DNA of 51,256 nucleotides from Muribaculaceae bacterium. GTDB taxonomy: Bacteria; Bacteroidota; Bacteroidia; Bacteroidales; Muribaculaceae. The DNA lies in the NCBI GenBank assembly GCA_017964485.1, contig JAGCRW010000020.1:1-51256 (forward strand), written 5' to 3'. Of the stretch, positions 40,829 to 49,971 are shown one piece after another. Position 1 is the first letter of the stretch; every line of letters begins with the position of its first letter. Position numbers and translations under genes: made by a program. Below the pieces are notes generated by a model. The model had not been told where the DNA came from. It did not search any database and was given only the letters and a program-made list of their open reading frames with translations.

Positions 40829-41740
40829 TTATGAATTATGTATAATTGAAGCGTTTCTCTGCAGCCCAGCGAGTTTTGCTCGTTTTACTGCGCTGTGAGA
40901 AAAGATGTTGCTGAACTGTTCCTGAGTCATTGAGAGGATGTCGTCGCGGGTGAGTGCCAGCAGTTCGGGCTTGGGTTGGAACTCGGGGGTGGTGTTGCCC
41001 ACGGCGTCACGATTGTGGGGGCAGCACTTTTGGCATTCATCGCAGCCATACACGCGGTTGCCAATCACATCCTTAACCCATTCGGGCAAGTCGCCTTTGT
41101 GCTCTATGGTTAGGCACGAGAGGCAACGGCGGGCATCTACCGTCTCACCGCATCGGAGGGCTCCGCTAGGGCATGTCTTCTCACAGGCGCGACACTGGAG
41201 GCAGTGGTCTAGGCAAGGTTCGTCTGGTTCCAGTTCGAGATTTGTAACCAGTACACCCAGAAAGAAATACGACCCCTTGCCGGGGATGATGAGTTGGTTG
41301 TTCCACCCGATGAACCCCACTCCTGCGCGTTGTGCCCAGTATCGTTCCCGCAATGGTGCTGAGTCGACGCACGCCCTTGACGCGTGGCCTGTTTCCCGCT
41401 CGATGGCTTCGCCAAGTTTCCACAGCCGCTGCTTCATCACCTCGTGATAATCGCGGCCATAGGCGTAGTAGGCAAACTGTGGCGCGCTATCGGGCTGGAA
41501 AACATGCGGATAGTAATTCATTGCCACCACTATCACACTCCTTGCGCCCTCAAGGAGCAGCTCAGGATTCTCCCTAATCGCCTGATGGTTCTGCGCCCAG
41601 TCCATGCACCCATTCTTGCCGCTGGCAAGCCACTCGTGATAGCGTTTCATCGCCTCATCATTCACGCGGTCTACTCGCGCGATGCCACAAGCGTCAAAGC
41701 CCAACTGTTGAGCAATCTGTTTTATGAGTGCGCTATCCAT
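40829..41740 (-). CDS. queG: epoxyqueuosine reductase
   Basis: Protein of 303 residues. It reduces epoxyqueuosine to queuosine in tRNA using a cobalamin cofactor and two [4Fe-4S] clusters. The ferredoxin motifs are CLQCRACEKTCP and CDECQKCCPHNRD, with the QueG-type VVAMNYYPH and GNRVYGC. The C-terminal HEAT-like domain is absent, as in the shorter family members; the protein ends soon after FSHSAVKRAKLAGLQRNA. It starts 3 bases from the stop of the upstream deacetylase gene, so both are translated from one transcript. Confidence 0.94.
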   Translation of the reverse strand: MDSALIKQIAQQLGFDACGIARVDRVNDEAMKRYHEWLASGKNGCMDWAQNHQAIRENPELLLEGARSVIVVAMNYYPHVFQPDSAPQFAYYAYGRDYHEVMKQRLWKLGEAIERETGHASRACVDSAPLRERYWAQRAGVGFIGWNNQLIIPGKGSYFFLGVLVTNLELEPDEPCLDHCLQCRACEKTCPSGALRCGETVDARRCLSCLTIEHKGDLPEWVKDVIGNRVYGCDECQKCCPHNRDAVGNTTPEFQPKPELLALTRDDILSMTQEQFSNIFSHSAVKRAKLAGLQRNASIIHNS

Positions 41741-41743
41741 TAT

Positions 41744-42367
41744 TTATGATTGTTTTGGGCCTATTGTGTCAAACTGGTAACCTTTTTCTTGTAGCCACTT
41801 GATAGTGCGCGGAAGTGCCCATTTCATGTTTTTCTCGGCTTTGAGGGAGTCGTGGAAGACGATGATTGAGCCGTTGCGGGCAAAGCGCTTCACATTGGCA
41901 AACACTTGCTCAGGACGTAGCTTCTTGCTATAGTCGCGGGTGACTAGGTCATACGTGATAATGGTGAACCGTCCTCTCAACACCTTGCTCTGCGCCCATC
42001 GAAGCAGACCGTGTGGAGGTCGGAACAGTGGCGATTGGATAAGGTCGTGGGCGCGGAAAACGTTGTGCAGGTAGGTACGTGTTGTGGTGTGTGAGCCTTG
42101 GAGATGGCTCATAGTGTGGTTGCCAACGCTGTGTCCGCGTCGCTTCACCTCCTCAAAGAGCTCGGGGTTGCGCTCCACATTCTCGCCCACCATGAAGAAA
42201 GTGGCCTTCACGCCATAAAGGTCAAGGGTATCAAGCACCCATGGCGTGACCTCGGGGATGGGTCCGTCGTCAAAGGTGAGATAAACTGTCTTCTGCTTCT
42301 TCTGGATGCGCCAGATGGTCTCGGGAAACAGCATCCGGTAAAGCAGTGGCGGGCGTTCTATAAGCAT
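41744..42367 (-). CDS. polysaccharide deacetylase family protein
   Basis: Protein of 207 residues. NodB domain motifs: MT1 TFDDGP with Asp33/Asp34, MT2 HSVGNHTMSH with His84 and His88, MT3 FRPPHG. There is no signal peptide or membrane helix visible, so it may act in the cytoplasm or be exported by another path. It removes acetyl groups from sugar polymers or peptidoglycan. First gene of the operon deacetylase-queG-esterase. Confidence 0.9.
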   Translation of the reverse strand: MLIERPPLLYRMLFPETIWRIQKKQKTVYLTFDDGPIPEVTPWVLDTLDLYGVKATFFMVGENVERNPELFEEVKRRGHSVGNHTMSHLQGSHTTTRTYLHNVFRAHDLIQSPLFRPPHGLLRWAQSKVLRGRFTIITYDLVTRDYSKKLRPEQVFANVKRFARNGSIIVFHDSLKAEKNMKWALPRTIKWLQEKGYQFDTIGPKQS

Positions 42368-42374
42368 AAAATGC

Positions 42375-42434
42375 TAAGTGTTAAGTGTTATGTCTGTAAC
42401 CTCAGTCTCTAATCCCTAATCTTTAATCCCTAAT
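42375..42434. repeat. AAGTGTTAAG-type and TAATCCC repeats
   Basis: AAGTGTTAAGTGTTA (42376-42390) followed by CTAATCCCTAATC units (42409-42434) between the large membrane protein gene and the deacetylase operon. Confidence 0.65.
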
Positions 42435-42457
42435 CAGCGCGAAGCGCTCTTATTAAA

Positions 42458-42500
42458 CACCACCAAAAGAAGATATTGGTGTTTTCTCCCTTTGGTGGTG
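42458..42500 (-). terminator. possible terminator of the DUF2723 gene
   Basis: CACCACCAAA (42458-42467) pairs exactly with TTTGGTGGTG (42491-42500). The T run on the minus strand is weak (TTTAATAAG). Confidence 0.5.
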
Positions 42501-42522
42501 TGTTGTTAGTGGGAATTATCTG

Positions 42523-45500
42523 TTAATTCTCGTCTTCGAAGTTTATGCCTTCGGGCTCAGTGGCCATTCCAGGGTCGCCGAATGACATTGCCTGGTCTTG
42601 GTCTTGATCAACCATCTGAGCTTGAACATCGGCTTCACGCATTGCTTGCTCTTTGGCAACCTGCTGCTCATAAATAGCATCGCGCTCATTCTTAGGCATT
42701 GAAAGCGTTTTAACCATCTCCTTAGTGGGTTTTCTTCCAGCCTTTTCGACGTTAGAGAACTTTTCGATAAACTTGTCAATTCCCTCGGGGTTGATTTCGC
42801 GGTAAATGTCAAACATCATGGTAGATGCCTGCACCATACTACGGTCTTGGTCGGTAAGGTTGCCGTTGGCGACGTCTTCCACGTCCATACTTTCATAGAA
42901 GATGCAGTATTGAGCCATGCGCTCCACTTCACGCTCGAGCACTGCAACAGCCTTCTTGCGTGCTGTCTCGCTGTGTCCATACTTGTAGATGTCGGCATAG
43001 AATTGAGCCAATCTCAGTGCCATCACGTTTTGGTAAGGAGCAGTCTCGGCAGGCATCTTTTCCTCCATCAAGTCGAGGATATGCTCGGCCTTCTTGAAGC
43101 GGTCACCCGAACGTGCCAGTAGATCTTTACCCTCTACTGAAGTGCTGTCTGTAATTTGGTCACCGGCTTCTATACCCTCGATGGCAAGTGAGCGTGAGAG
43201 CGACATCATTGAGAGACGCATAGTAGAAACCATGCGCATCACAGTCTCATCAAGGTAGAGGCTGCCCTTAGGCGCCGTGTCGAGTCCGCCCCACTTATAC
43301 TTGGTGGTAACAATCTCGTACATCTTGTCGGTGTTGCACTCTATCTCATTCTCCTCGTCGTTGAGCAGAGCAGGCGTTACTTGATAGCACAATCCTGTGC
43401 TGAGCATGTAAGGCCTTAGACCCATATAGAGGCTTTCGGGCACTGTGCTGGCGAAATATACAGGACGTTTCCAGCCTTGGGCGATGCTGCTTGCAACCAG
43501 GTCGAGGGTCATGGTTTGACTAGCAGTCAAGCCACCACCTGTAGCCTCGATAAGGTTGATGTCGATAGTGTTGTTGGCATATTTACGCATCGACTCAGGA
43601 ATTACACCAGCCTTAATGGCAGCATCAACATTAGTGGGAATGTACACATTGTAATTGCTGAACAAGGGCTCGCCGTATTCGTTGTTTTTATAAGTCTCGT
43701 CGTTGTAGAAGTTTTTCAATAACTCTTCTACTGAAACAGGAGCTTCACTTATGTTATTGGTGAGATATCCCATCTGTCGCTTGTCATAAGCATAGGTCAG
43801 AGGGCCAGCCTGCATAGGTAGCGGCTTGCTGTCATAGGCGGCACGCTGCATCTGAGCTATGTACCAGTCGGTGGCGAGGTAGCTGAGGTTCACAGCACGC
43901 ACGTCGGTGCGCACGCCCTCCACCTCTTGCAGATACCACAATGGGAAGGTGTCGTTGTCACCGTTGCAGAACACGATGGCGTCCTTGTCAAGACTCTGGA
44001 AATAGTTCTCTCCAAAGTCGCGGGCGCAGTATCGTCCGGAGCGGTCGTGGTCATCCCACGTTTGGCTTACCATCTGCAATGGCACGGCAAGACCGATGAT
44101 TGCTGCAATCGCTGCCATTGCCAAAGCTGGTTTCTGATGACCGAAATCTGGCTCTGCGTTGCTTGTTGAAGTCTCTTTCTTCTTATTAATCAGCGACATG
44201 GCGATTTTCCAAAGACCCGCTACGCCCATGCCAATCCATATGGCGTAGGCATAGAACGAGCCCGCATAGGCATAGTCACGTTCTCGAGGCTGACTTGGTG
44301 TTTGGTTCAGGTACATCACGATGGCAATACCTGTCATAAAGAACAGGAAGAAGATTACCCAGAACTGCTCTATGCCCTTCTTGCCCGAGAAGGCTTGCCA
44401 AAGCAGACCAATAAGACCCAATAGCAGCGGTAACATGTAGAACACGTTGTGCCCCTTGTTGTCCTTGCCAAACTCGTCGGGTACATATTCGAGATTTTTG
44501 AGTCGAGCATTGTCAAGGAAAGGAATACCACTGAGCCAGTTGCCGCGAGCCACATCGCCAGGACCCATACTTGCTATATCGTTCTGACGGCCAGCAAAGT
44601 TCCACATGAAATAGCGCCAGTACATGTGATGCAGCTGGTAACCGAAGAAGAACGACAGGTTGTCAATTAAGGAGGGCTTGTTGACTGTTTCGCTATGGAG
44701 TGAGTTGCCATTCTCATCAGAAAATTGGGTGGCTTCAACAGGAACGCCAATAGGAGATGCCCCTAGAATACTTTCATAATCCCTAATGTGAGCAGAACTA
44801 TGAATGCGCGGGAACAACATGTTGGTCTCGGGAGCATAAACAGGAGTCTCTTCAGGACCTAAGTCAATATACTCGGGTTGGTTGTTAGCAGTCTTTACTA
44901 CACGGGTGTATTTGTGATTGCCCTTAGAAGTCATCATTCTGCCATCGGCAGTGCGGACTACTGGAGAATAGAGCGTGTTGCCATAAACGAGTGGTGATTT
45001 GCCATACTGGTCGCGGCTGAGATAGCTGGTCAGCGCGAAGGGACTGTTAGGAGAGTTCTCGTCGAGGGGGAGATTGGCGTTGCTTCGAATCAGCACAAGA
45101 GCATAGCACGAGAAGCCAATGAAAATCATCATCATACTCAGGATGATGTTGCCCCAGATGCGTGGCGAGATGCGCTTGCTGAAATTGAAGAAGTAGACTA
45201 TTAAACCTATAATTAGCAGGGCGGCCACGATGATTCCTGTTGTTCCGTTGCCAATCATGAACATACCCGATAGCAGAACGCTCAGAATGATGCTCAATCG
45301 CTTCAATGTCTCGCTCTTGTCGCGGTGAAGCTCAAAGAGTGTCCAGACAAAGGATGCCATCAACAGCAGGGCATAGAAAATCACGCCGCTGTTGTAGCCC
45401 ATGTGCATATTGTTGACGAAGTTTCTCTCAAAGAATCCGCTCATCTTCACGAATCCTGGCTCCAGGCCGTAGAGAATCAACACTATCAGCGCAAACGACA

Positions 45501-46179
45501 CAAGCAGTGTAATGAGTGAGCCTTTAACGGTACTTTTCTTGGTCTTGCGATAGTAGAAAATCAAGGCGATGGCTGGGATAGCAAGCAAGTTGAGCAGATG
45601 CACTCCCAGCGAGATGCCAAAGATGAAGGCAATTAAAATCAGGTAGCGGTCGCTGCTGGGATGATCGGCACGGTTCTCCCACTTGAGGATGAGCCAGAAC
45701 ACGAGAGCAGTGCAGAATGACGAGAAGGCATAAACCTCGGCTTCTTCTGCCGAGAACCAGAAGGTGTCGCTCCAAGCGTAGGCGAGAGCACCACACACAC
45801 CGCTGCCCATAACTACCAGGTACTGTGCCAGCGACATGTTTGCTTCTTCATCCTTCTTGACAACAAGTTTCTTAACCAAGTGGGTGATAGTCCAGAACAG
45901 CAGCAGGATAGTAGCTGCGCTGAGCAATGCCGACATGGCATTGACGCACTTGGCAACTGCTGTCACGTCGCCTCCGGCAAAGTTGGCGGCAAAACGCGCC
46001 GCGAGGATGAACATGGGGTTGCCTGGCGGGTGGCCAATTTCGAGTTTGTAACCTTGTGCGATAAACTCTGGGCAATCCCAGAAGCTTGCTGTGGGCTCTA
46101 AGGTCAACATATAGGTGACAGCAGCCACCAGGAATATCAACCAGCCAATTGCGTTGTTGATTAGATTATATTTCTTCAT
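42523..46179 (-). CDS. DUF2723 protein, protein O-mannosyltransferase-like
   Basis: Protein of 1218 residues from the ATG at 46179. The conserved N-terminal loop is clear: FWDCPEFIAQGYKLEIGHPPGNP, split at residue limits, the DUF2723 signature with Asp and HPPG. About 10-12 membrane helices fill the first 700 residues; the C-terminal half is soluble and includes a helical, TPR-like end (LEREVERMAQY...). DUF2723 proteins are GT-C-fold enzymes; in Bacteroides a role in general O-glycosylation is suspected. Single gene, promoter upstream. Confidence 0.85.
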   Translation of the reverse strand: MKKYNLINNAIGWLIFLVAAVTYMLTLEPTASFWDCPEFIAQGYKLEIGHPPGNPMFILAARFAANFAGGDVTAVAKCVNAMSALLSAATILLLFWTITHLVKKLVVKKDEEANMSLAQYLVVMGSGVCGALAYAWSDTFWFSAEEAEVYAFSSFCTALVFWLILKWENRADHPSSDRYLILIAFIFGISLGVHLLNLLAIPAIALIFYYRKTKKSTVKGSLITLLVSFALIVLILYGLEPGFVKMSGFFERNFVNNMHMGYNSGVIFYALLLMASFVWTLFELHRDKSETLKRLSIILSVLLSGMFMIGNGTTGIIVAALLIIGLIVYFFNFSKRISPRIWGNIILSMMMIFIGFSCYALVLIRSNANLPLDENSPNSPFALTSYLSRDQYGKSPLVYGNTLYSPVVRTADGRMMTSKGNHKYTRVVKTANNQPEYIDLGPEETPVYAPETNMLFPRIHSSAHIRDYESILGASPIGVPVEATQFSDENGNSLHSETVNKPSLIDNLSFFFGYQLHHMYWRYFMWNFAGRQNDIASMGPGDVARGNWLSGIPFLDNARLKNLEYVPDEFGKDNKGHNVFYMLPLLLGLIGLLWQAFSGKKGIEQFWVIFFLFFMTGIAIVMYLNQTPSQPRERDYAYAGSFYAYAIWIGMGVAGLWKIAMSLINKKKETSTSNAEPDFGHQKPALAMAAIAAIIGLAVPLQMVSQTWDDHDRSGRYCARDFGENYFQSLDKDAIVFCNGDNDTFPLWYLQEVEGVRTDVRAVNLSYLATDWYIAQMQRAAYDSKPLPMQAGPLTYAYDKRQMGYLTNNISEAPVSVEELLKNFYNDETYKNNEYGEPLFSNYNVYIPTNVDAAIKAGVIPESMRKYANNTIDINLIEATGGGLTASQTMTLDLVASSIAQGWKRPVYFASTVPESLYMGLRPYMLSTGLCYQVTPALLNDEENEIECNTDKMYEIVTTKYKWGGLDTAPKGSLYLDETVMRMVSTMRLSMMSLSRSLAIEGIEAGDQITDSTSVEGKDLLARSGDRFKKAEHILDLMEEKMPAETAPYQNVMALRLAQFYADIYKYGHSETARKKAVAVLEREVERMAQYCIFYESMDVEDVANGNLTDQDRSMVQASTMMFDIYREINPEGIDKFIEKFSNVEKAGRKPTKEMVKTLSMPKNERDAIYEQQVAKEQAMREADVQAQMVDQDQDQAMSFGDPGMATEPEGINFEDEN

Positions 46180-46212
46180 CTCTTGATATATTATTTTCGC
46201 AATAAAAACCTG

Positions 46213-46220
46213 CAAAGATA
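46213..46220 (-). promoter_or_regulatory. -7 element of the DUF2723 gene
   Basis: TATCTTTG on the minus strand, 34 bases before the ATG. The -33 element is not clear. Confidence 0.5.
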
Positions 46221-46316
46221 AGGATTATTTTCCAATCTCACCCCATTACCTCAATAATAACACTTTACCTTAATTAAAATTAACGGAAAAATAGTTATTG
46301 TCTTTTTGGATGTACT

Positions 46317-46346
46317 AGATTGTCTAGAAGTCAAGATTGTCTAGAA
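46317..46346. repeat. direct repeat AGATTGTCTAGAA
   Basis: Two exact 13-base copies (46317-46329, 46334-46346) with a 17-base period, each containing the palindrome TCTAGA, about 90-120 bases before the M15 peptidase gene. Possible operator for a phage-type regulator. Confidence 0.6.
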
Positions 46347-46436
46347 CATACTTGAAATATGATTTTTTAATCTTGCCGCCTTTTTGCTTCATTCTTTACT
46401 TTGCGGCGAGTTTTTAACCATTAAATCAATATTGCC

Positions 46437-46835
46437 ATGAAACATTTCACTATCGCGGAGCTCACTCGCTCCACCACTGCCCAGCTGCGGGGCATTGACA
46501 ACACTCCATCGCAGCAAGTAATCAAGAATCTCACAGCCCTAGTGGATAATGTCCTTGACCCTCTGCGAGAGGCGTGGGGCGCACCCATCCATGTGAATAG
46601 CGGCTATCGTTGCCCTGCTCTCAACAAGGCGGTGGGTGGCGTGCCAGCAAGTCAGCACATGCTTGGCGAGGCTGCCGACATCACTGCTGGCTCAAAGGTC
46701 AATAACCAGCGTCTCTACCGTCTGCTTCGCCAGCTTGACCTGCCAGTTGACCAAGCCATTAACGAGCACGATTTCAGTTGGATCCATGTGAGCCACGGTC
46801 CCCGCCACCGCCGCAGTTATTTTGCAGCTCGTTGA
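46437..46835 (+). CDS. M15A D-Ala-D-Ala carboxypeptidase (phage endolysin-like)
   Basis: Protein of 132 residues, a single M15A (VanY-like/peptidase_M15_3) domain without signal peptide. Zinc site: NSGYRCPALNKAVGG, SQHMLGEAADI with His and Asp ligands, and WIHVSHG with the last His. Small M15 proteins of this size are common as phage or prophage lysis enzymes in Bacteroides. The next gene encodes a phage portal protein, which supports a prophage origin. No holin gene is adjacent. Confidence 0.88.
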   Translation: MKHFTIAELTRSTTAQLRGIDNTPSQQVIKNLTALVDNVLDPLREAWGAPIHVNSGYRCPALNKAVGGVPASQHMLGEAADITAGSKVNNQRLYRLLRQLDLPVDQAINEHDFSWIHVSHGPRHRRSYFAAR

Positions 46836-46880
46836 ACTAATGGAGTAGTAGAAAAAAACAGTTAACTTATTTATATCATT

Positions 46881-48278
46881 ATGAACACAATTAACCCAAA
46901 TCAAGAGATTCTGCTTGATGCCTATAAGGCATGGTGCCAGGGTAGCCATCTACGTAGCCGGCGACTGCGAAACAAGCGTTTCACCTATGGAGACCAGTGG
47001 AGCGACACGTTCACAACCGCTGGCGGTGCCACGTGCTCAGAGTATGAGTTGTACCTAGAGGGCGGCACAAGACCCATCACAAATAACCTTATCCGCCAGA
47101 TGGTAAAGACCATCGTTGGGCGTTACCGCTCGGAATTTATCAATGATAAGCACGTTGAAGACACGAATGTGAAGAATGTACACCAAGTCAACCAGCTCGA
47201 TGAGCTCGACAGTCGTGCCCTCGAGGAGTTCCTTATCTCAGGCACAGCGGTGCAGCGCATCGACATAGTCCACGACTTGTGGCAACAGCAGGTGGCGGTA
47301 AGCAATGTGAACATCAACAACTTCTTTGTCAACCAGTTTAATGACCCGCTGGCTCGCGACTGCGAGATGGTGGGACAGCTCCACGACATGACCATGGCGC
47401 AGTTGCTGAAACGAGTGGCTGGCGGTTCGCGCAGCAAGGCCAATTGGGTGCGGCGACTCTACACTAACGATTGTCGAGGTCGCACCATCGACTTTACCCA
47501 CGCCATAGGCGCCGACTCGCATCAAGGAGCATCGTTCTGGATGCCTAGCGATGCCGGTAAATGCCGTGCCATTGAGGTGTGGACGCGAGAAAGCCGCGAG
47601 GTGATGCTGTGCCATGACAAGGCTACGGCGCAGGTGTGGCTCTTACCGCCAAATGCCAAAGTAAAGACAGGTGCCAACCTTAGTACTCGATGGGATATCG
47701 CCACCGTTTGGCATTGCCGCTGGTTCTCACCAATAGGTGACCTGCTGGCCGAGTGGGACTCGCCCTGGGCGCACGGCTCGCACCCCTTTGTGATGAAGTT
47801 TTATCCGCTTACCGATGGCGAGGTGCATTCCTTTGTTGAGGATATTATTGACCAGCAGAAGTCAGTAAATCAGATTATTACCCTCATCAACAACATTATG
47901 ATGGCAAGCGCCAAGGGCGTGCTCGTCTTTCCTGAGACGGCATTGCCCGATGGTTTCACGTGGGAAGACGTGAGGAACGTGTGGCGTAATTGCAACGGTA
48001 TCTTACCCTATAATCCTAACTACGGTGACAACAAACCTGAGCAGATTTCGGTGAATAACACCAACATCGGAGCCTACGAGATGGTAAAACTGCAAATGCA
48101 GCTGCTTGAGGAAATCTCGGGCGTGACTGGCGCTCTGCAAGGCAAGACCACGGTGACAGGCAATAGCGCTACGCTTTATCAGAATGAAACCGCCAATGCC
48201 GTAATAGCCTTGAGCGACATCTTCGGCACCTTCACCAACTGGCGACAAAACCGCGACAAGAAAATAGCCCAACTTTAA
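46881..48278 (+). CDS. phage portal protein, shortened
   Basis: Protein of 465 residues. Portal features: TRPITNNLIRQMVKTIVGRYR near the start, NINNFFVNQFNDPLARDCEM, and near the end GVTGALQGKTTVTGNSATLYQNETANAVI. The portal is the DNA gate of the phage head. Known portals of this kind are longer (600 residues or more) and continue after the last helix; here the frame ends at KKIAQL, so the C-terminal part is missing. There are no terminase, capsid or tail genes next to it. It is probably a decayed or domesticated prophage piece. Confidence 0.8.
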   Translation: MNTINPNQEILLDAYKAWCQGSHLRSRRLRNKRFTYGDQWSDTFTTAGGATCSEYELYLEGGTRPITNNLIRQMVKTIVGRYRSEFINDKHVEDTNVKNVHQVNQLDELDSRALEEFLISGTAVQRIDIVHDLWQQQVAVSNVNINNFFVNQFNDPLARDCEMVGQLHDMTMAQLLKRVAGGSRSKANWVRRLYTNDCRGRTIDFTHAIGADSHQGASFWMPSDAGKCRAIEVWTRESREVMLCHDKATAQVWLLPPNAKVKTGANLSTRWDIATVWHCRWFSPIGDLLAEWDSPWAHGSHPFVMKFYPLTDGEVHSFVEDIIDQQKSVNQIITLINNIMMASAKGVLVFPETALPDGFTWEDVRNVWRNCNGILPYNPNYGDNKPEQISVNNTNIGAYEMVKLQMQLLEEISGVTGALQGKTTVTGNSATLYQNETANAVIALSDIFGTFTNWRQNRDKKIAQL

Positions 48279-48348
48279 TAGTTTAGAAGTGAGAGGTGAA
48301 AGCCGTTATTGTTCACAATCTTCGTTCCCCTCCGAAAAATGATAAAAA

Positions 48349-48381
48349 ATTTGCTGATTTCAGAAAAAAACGTTACTTTTG
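48349..48381 (+). promoter_or_regulatory. promoter of the TM2 gene
   Basis: TTTG (48349-48352), 21 bases, TACTTTTG (48374-48381); predicted 5' UTR about 100 bases. Confidence 0.65.
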
Positions 48382-48488
48382 TGCAATTAAAAAACAAAAA
48401 TGCGATTAAGCCAACATTGCTTGATGCCTTGCAAGCGTGACAATTTTATTAAAAAACATAATATTTATCACTTAATAACCTAACAATT

Positions 48489-49097
48489 ATGGCTCAGTAT
48501 TATTTAGCAGTGAATGGCCAGCAACTTGGCCCTTTTGAGATTAATCAGCTTATTCCCAATGGACTGACTCAAAATTCTTATGTATGGACCGAAGGCATGC
48601 CTAATTGGGCGCCCGCTGGCAGTGTCCCCGAACTTGCACCTCTGTTTGCAGCACCTGCAGCCCCCGCCTATCCTCCAACGCCAGGCCCAGCACCCGCTTA
48701 TGGCGGCTATCAGCAACAAGCCTATGGCGCTTATCAACAGCCTAATGCAGCTGGTCCTGCAGTAGATAAGCAGAAAGTTGACTTTTTTATTATGACAAAC
48801 AAAGACAACTTCCCTGTAGATAAGATGCCAGTAATCCAACAGGCTCTGGGACATATGGATGAGAACACCTTCAACAATCTCTCGATGTTGCAGTTCAAGA
48901 GCCCGATGACAGCGCTGCTGCTTTCTATCTTCTGCGGCTCTTTGGGTGTTGACCGATTCTATCTCGGTGATACTGGCTTGGGTATTGGCAAGCTGCTCAC
49001 TGCTGGTGGTTGTGGTATTTGGGCTATCATCGACTGGTTCAAGATTCAAGACGCCACTCGCGAAAAGAACTTTGAGCAAATTAGCAAGTATCTCTAA
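48489..49097 (+). CDS. GYF_2 and TM2 domain membrane protein
   Basis: Protein of 202 residues. An N-terminal GYF_2-like domain ([19 protein letters not shown] ... [13 protein letters not shown]) is followed by a Pro/Ala/Tyr-rich linker (55-90), a short helical region and a TM2 domain: [24 protein letters not shown], then [18 protein letters not shown]. The TM2 DRFYLGD turn is exact. GYF_2 domains bind proline-rich peptides; the combination is common in bacteria, but its function is not known. Single gene with its own promoter. Confidence 0.9.
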   Translation: MAQYYLAVNGQQLGPFEINQLIPNGLTQNSYVWTEGMPNWAPAGSVPELAPLFAAPAAPAYPPTPGPAPAYGGYQQQAYGAYQQPNAAGPAVDKQKVDFFIMTNKDNFPVDKMPVIQQALGHMDENTFNNLSMLQFKSPMTALLLSIFCGSLGVDRFYLGDTGLGIGKLLTAGGCGIWAIIDWFKIQDATREKNFEQISKYL

Positions 49098-49122
49098 ATA
49101 GATACTAACATTTATGGTTTTT

Positions 49123-49170
49123 ACAGTACTCAAGTTCCAGTCTCTGAAACTTGAGTACTGTTGTGCTATT
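49123..49170 (+). terminator. terminator of the TM2 gene
   Basis: ACAGTACTCAAGTT (49123-49136) pairs with AACTTGAGTACTGT (49148-49161), stem 14 bp. The T run is poor (GTGCTATTAT). Confidence 0.7.
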
Positions 49171-49190
49171 ATAACTTTATATTAATGCTA

Positions 49191-49817
49191 ATGAGAAAGA
49201 TTTCTCTTTTCATATTTGTTATAATGACATCAATGGTTGTTGGTGCCCAAGGAATTTGCAAAACTGAGTTGCAGCAGGCTATTGAGAACCAGTTGAGGGC
49301 TTATCCCGCCTCTACGCTGCAAGACGTGTACAAGGCATTCTATCAGGAGCATTTTGGTCCCGAACACATGATTACCGATACGGTGGCGGCGCGCAACTAC
49401 CTCAACTACGAACTAGACCACTGTGACGACCAGGTGATACCCTTATACTACGAGTTTATGGGCGTTAAAGGCGACTATGTGAGAGTGTATCTCAAAGCAA
49501 TTAAAGACGATCTCATCACCTCCGAACAACTCCTTTGGGCATTCCTCGATAGCGCCCAACCTGCTCAACAAATAGCTAACGATTGGGCAACAAAATGGGA
49601 AGCGATTGTAGATGTGATAGACGAGATAATACCCGACTTTGGCGCCGAAGATCGCGAACTGCTGCACCAAGCAAGCGTAGAGAATAAAGCCGTCCACCAC
49701 AGCCGAGCCTACAACGCCGCATACCACCCCCACTACCGCATCGTCAACCGCCACATCTTCGATACACAACTTAAACCCGCAATAGCACCTCACAAAAACA
49801 CCAAAAAATCTCAATAA
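49191..49817 (+). CDS. exported protein of unknown function
   Basis: Protein of 208 residues from the ATG at 49191 (49185 is also possible). Signal peptide MRKISLFIFVIMTSMVVGAQ. The body is helical, with ASTLQDVYKAFYQEHFGPEHM at the front and no catalytic motif that I can name; the C-terminus is rich in His, Asn and Tyr (NAAYHPHYRIVNRHIF). I recognise similar unannotated proteins in other gut Bacteroidales but not a function. It starts soon after a hairpin of the upstream gene, and a bidirectional terminator follows. Confidence 0.65.
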   Translation: MRKISLFIFVIMTSMVVGAQGICKTELQQAIENQLRAYPASTLQDVYKAFYQEHFGPEHMITDTVAARNYLNYELDHCDDQVIPLYYEFMGVKGDYVRVYLKAIKDDLITSEQLLWAFLDSAQPAQQIANDWATKWEAIVDVIDEIIPDFGAEDRELLHQASVENKAVHHSRAYNAAYHPHYRIVNRHIFDTQLKPAIAPHKNTKKSQ

Positions 49818-49839
49818 AAATCACTCGCTTAATACTGTA

Positions 49840-49885
49840 ATCAAAAGAGATCAGCCATTTATAAATGGCTGATCTTTACTTATAA
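49840..49885. terminator. bidirectional terminator
   Basis: AGATCAGCCATTT (49848-49860) and AAATGGCTGATCT (49863-49875) form a perfect 13-bp stem between the convergent exported-protein and panB genes; short T runs on both sides. Confidence 0.8.
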
Positions 49886-49971
49886 ATTATGTCGTTCTTC
49901 TTCACATTAACTCATCATCAAGTCGTGATTGTGTTCTCAATGCGATAAAGAGAGAAAGACTTTGTACTTTT

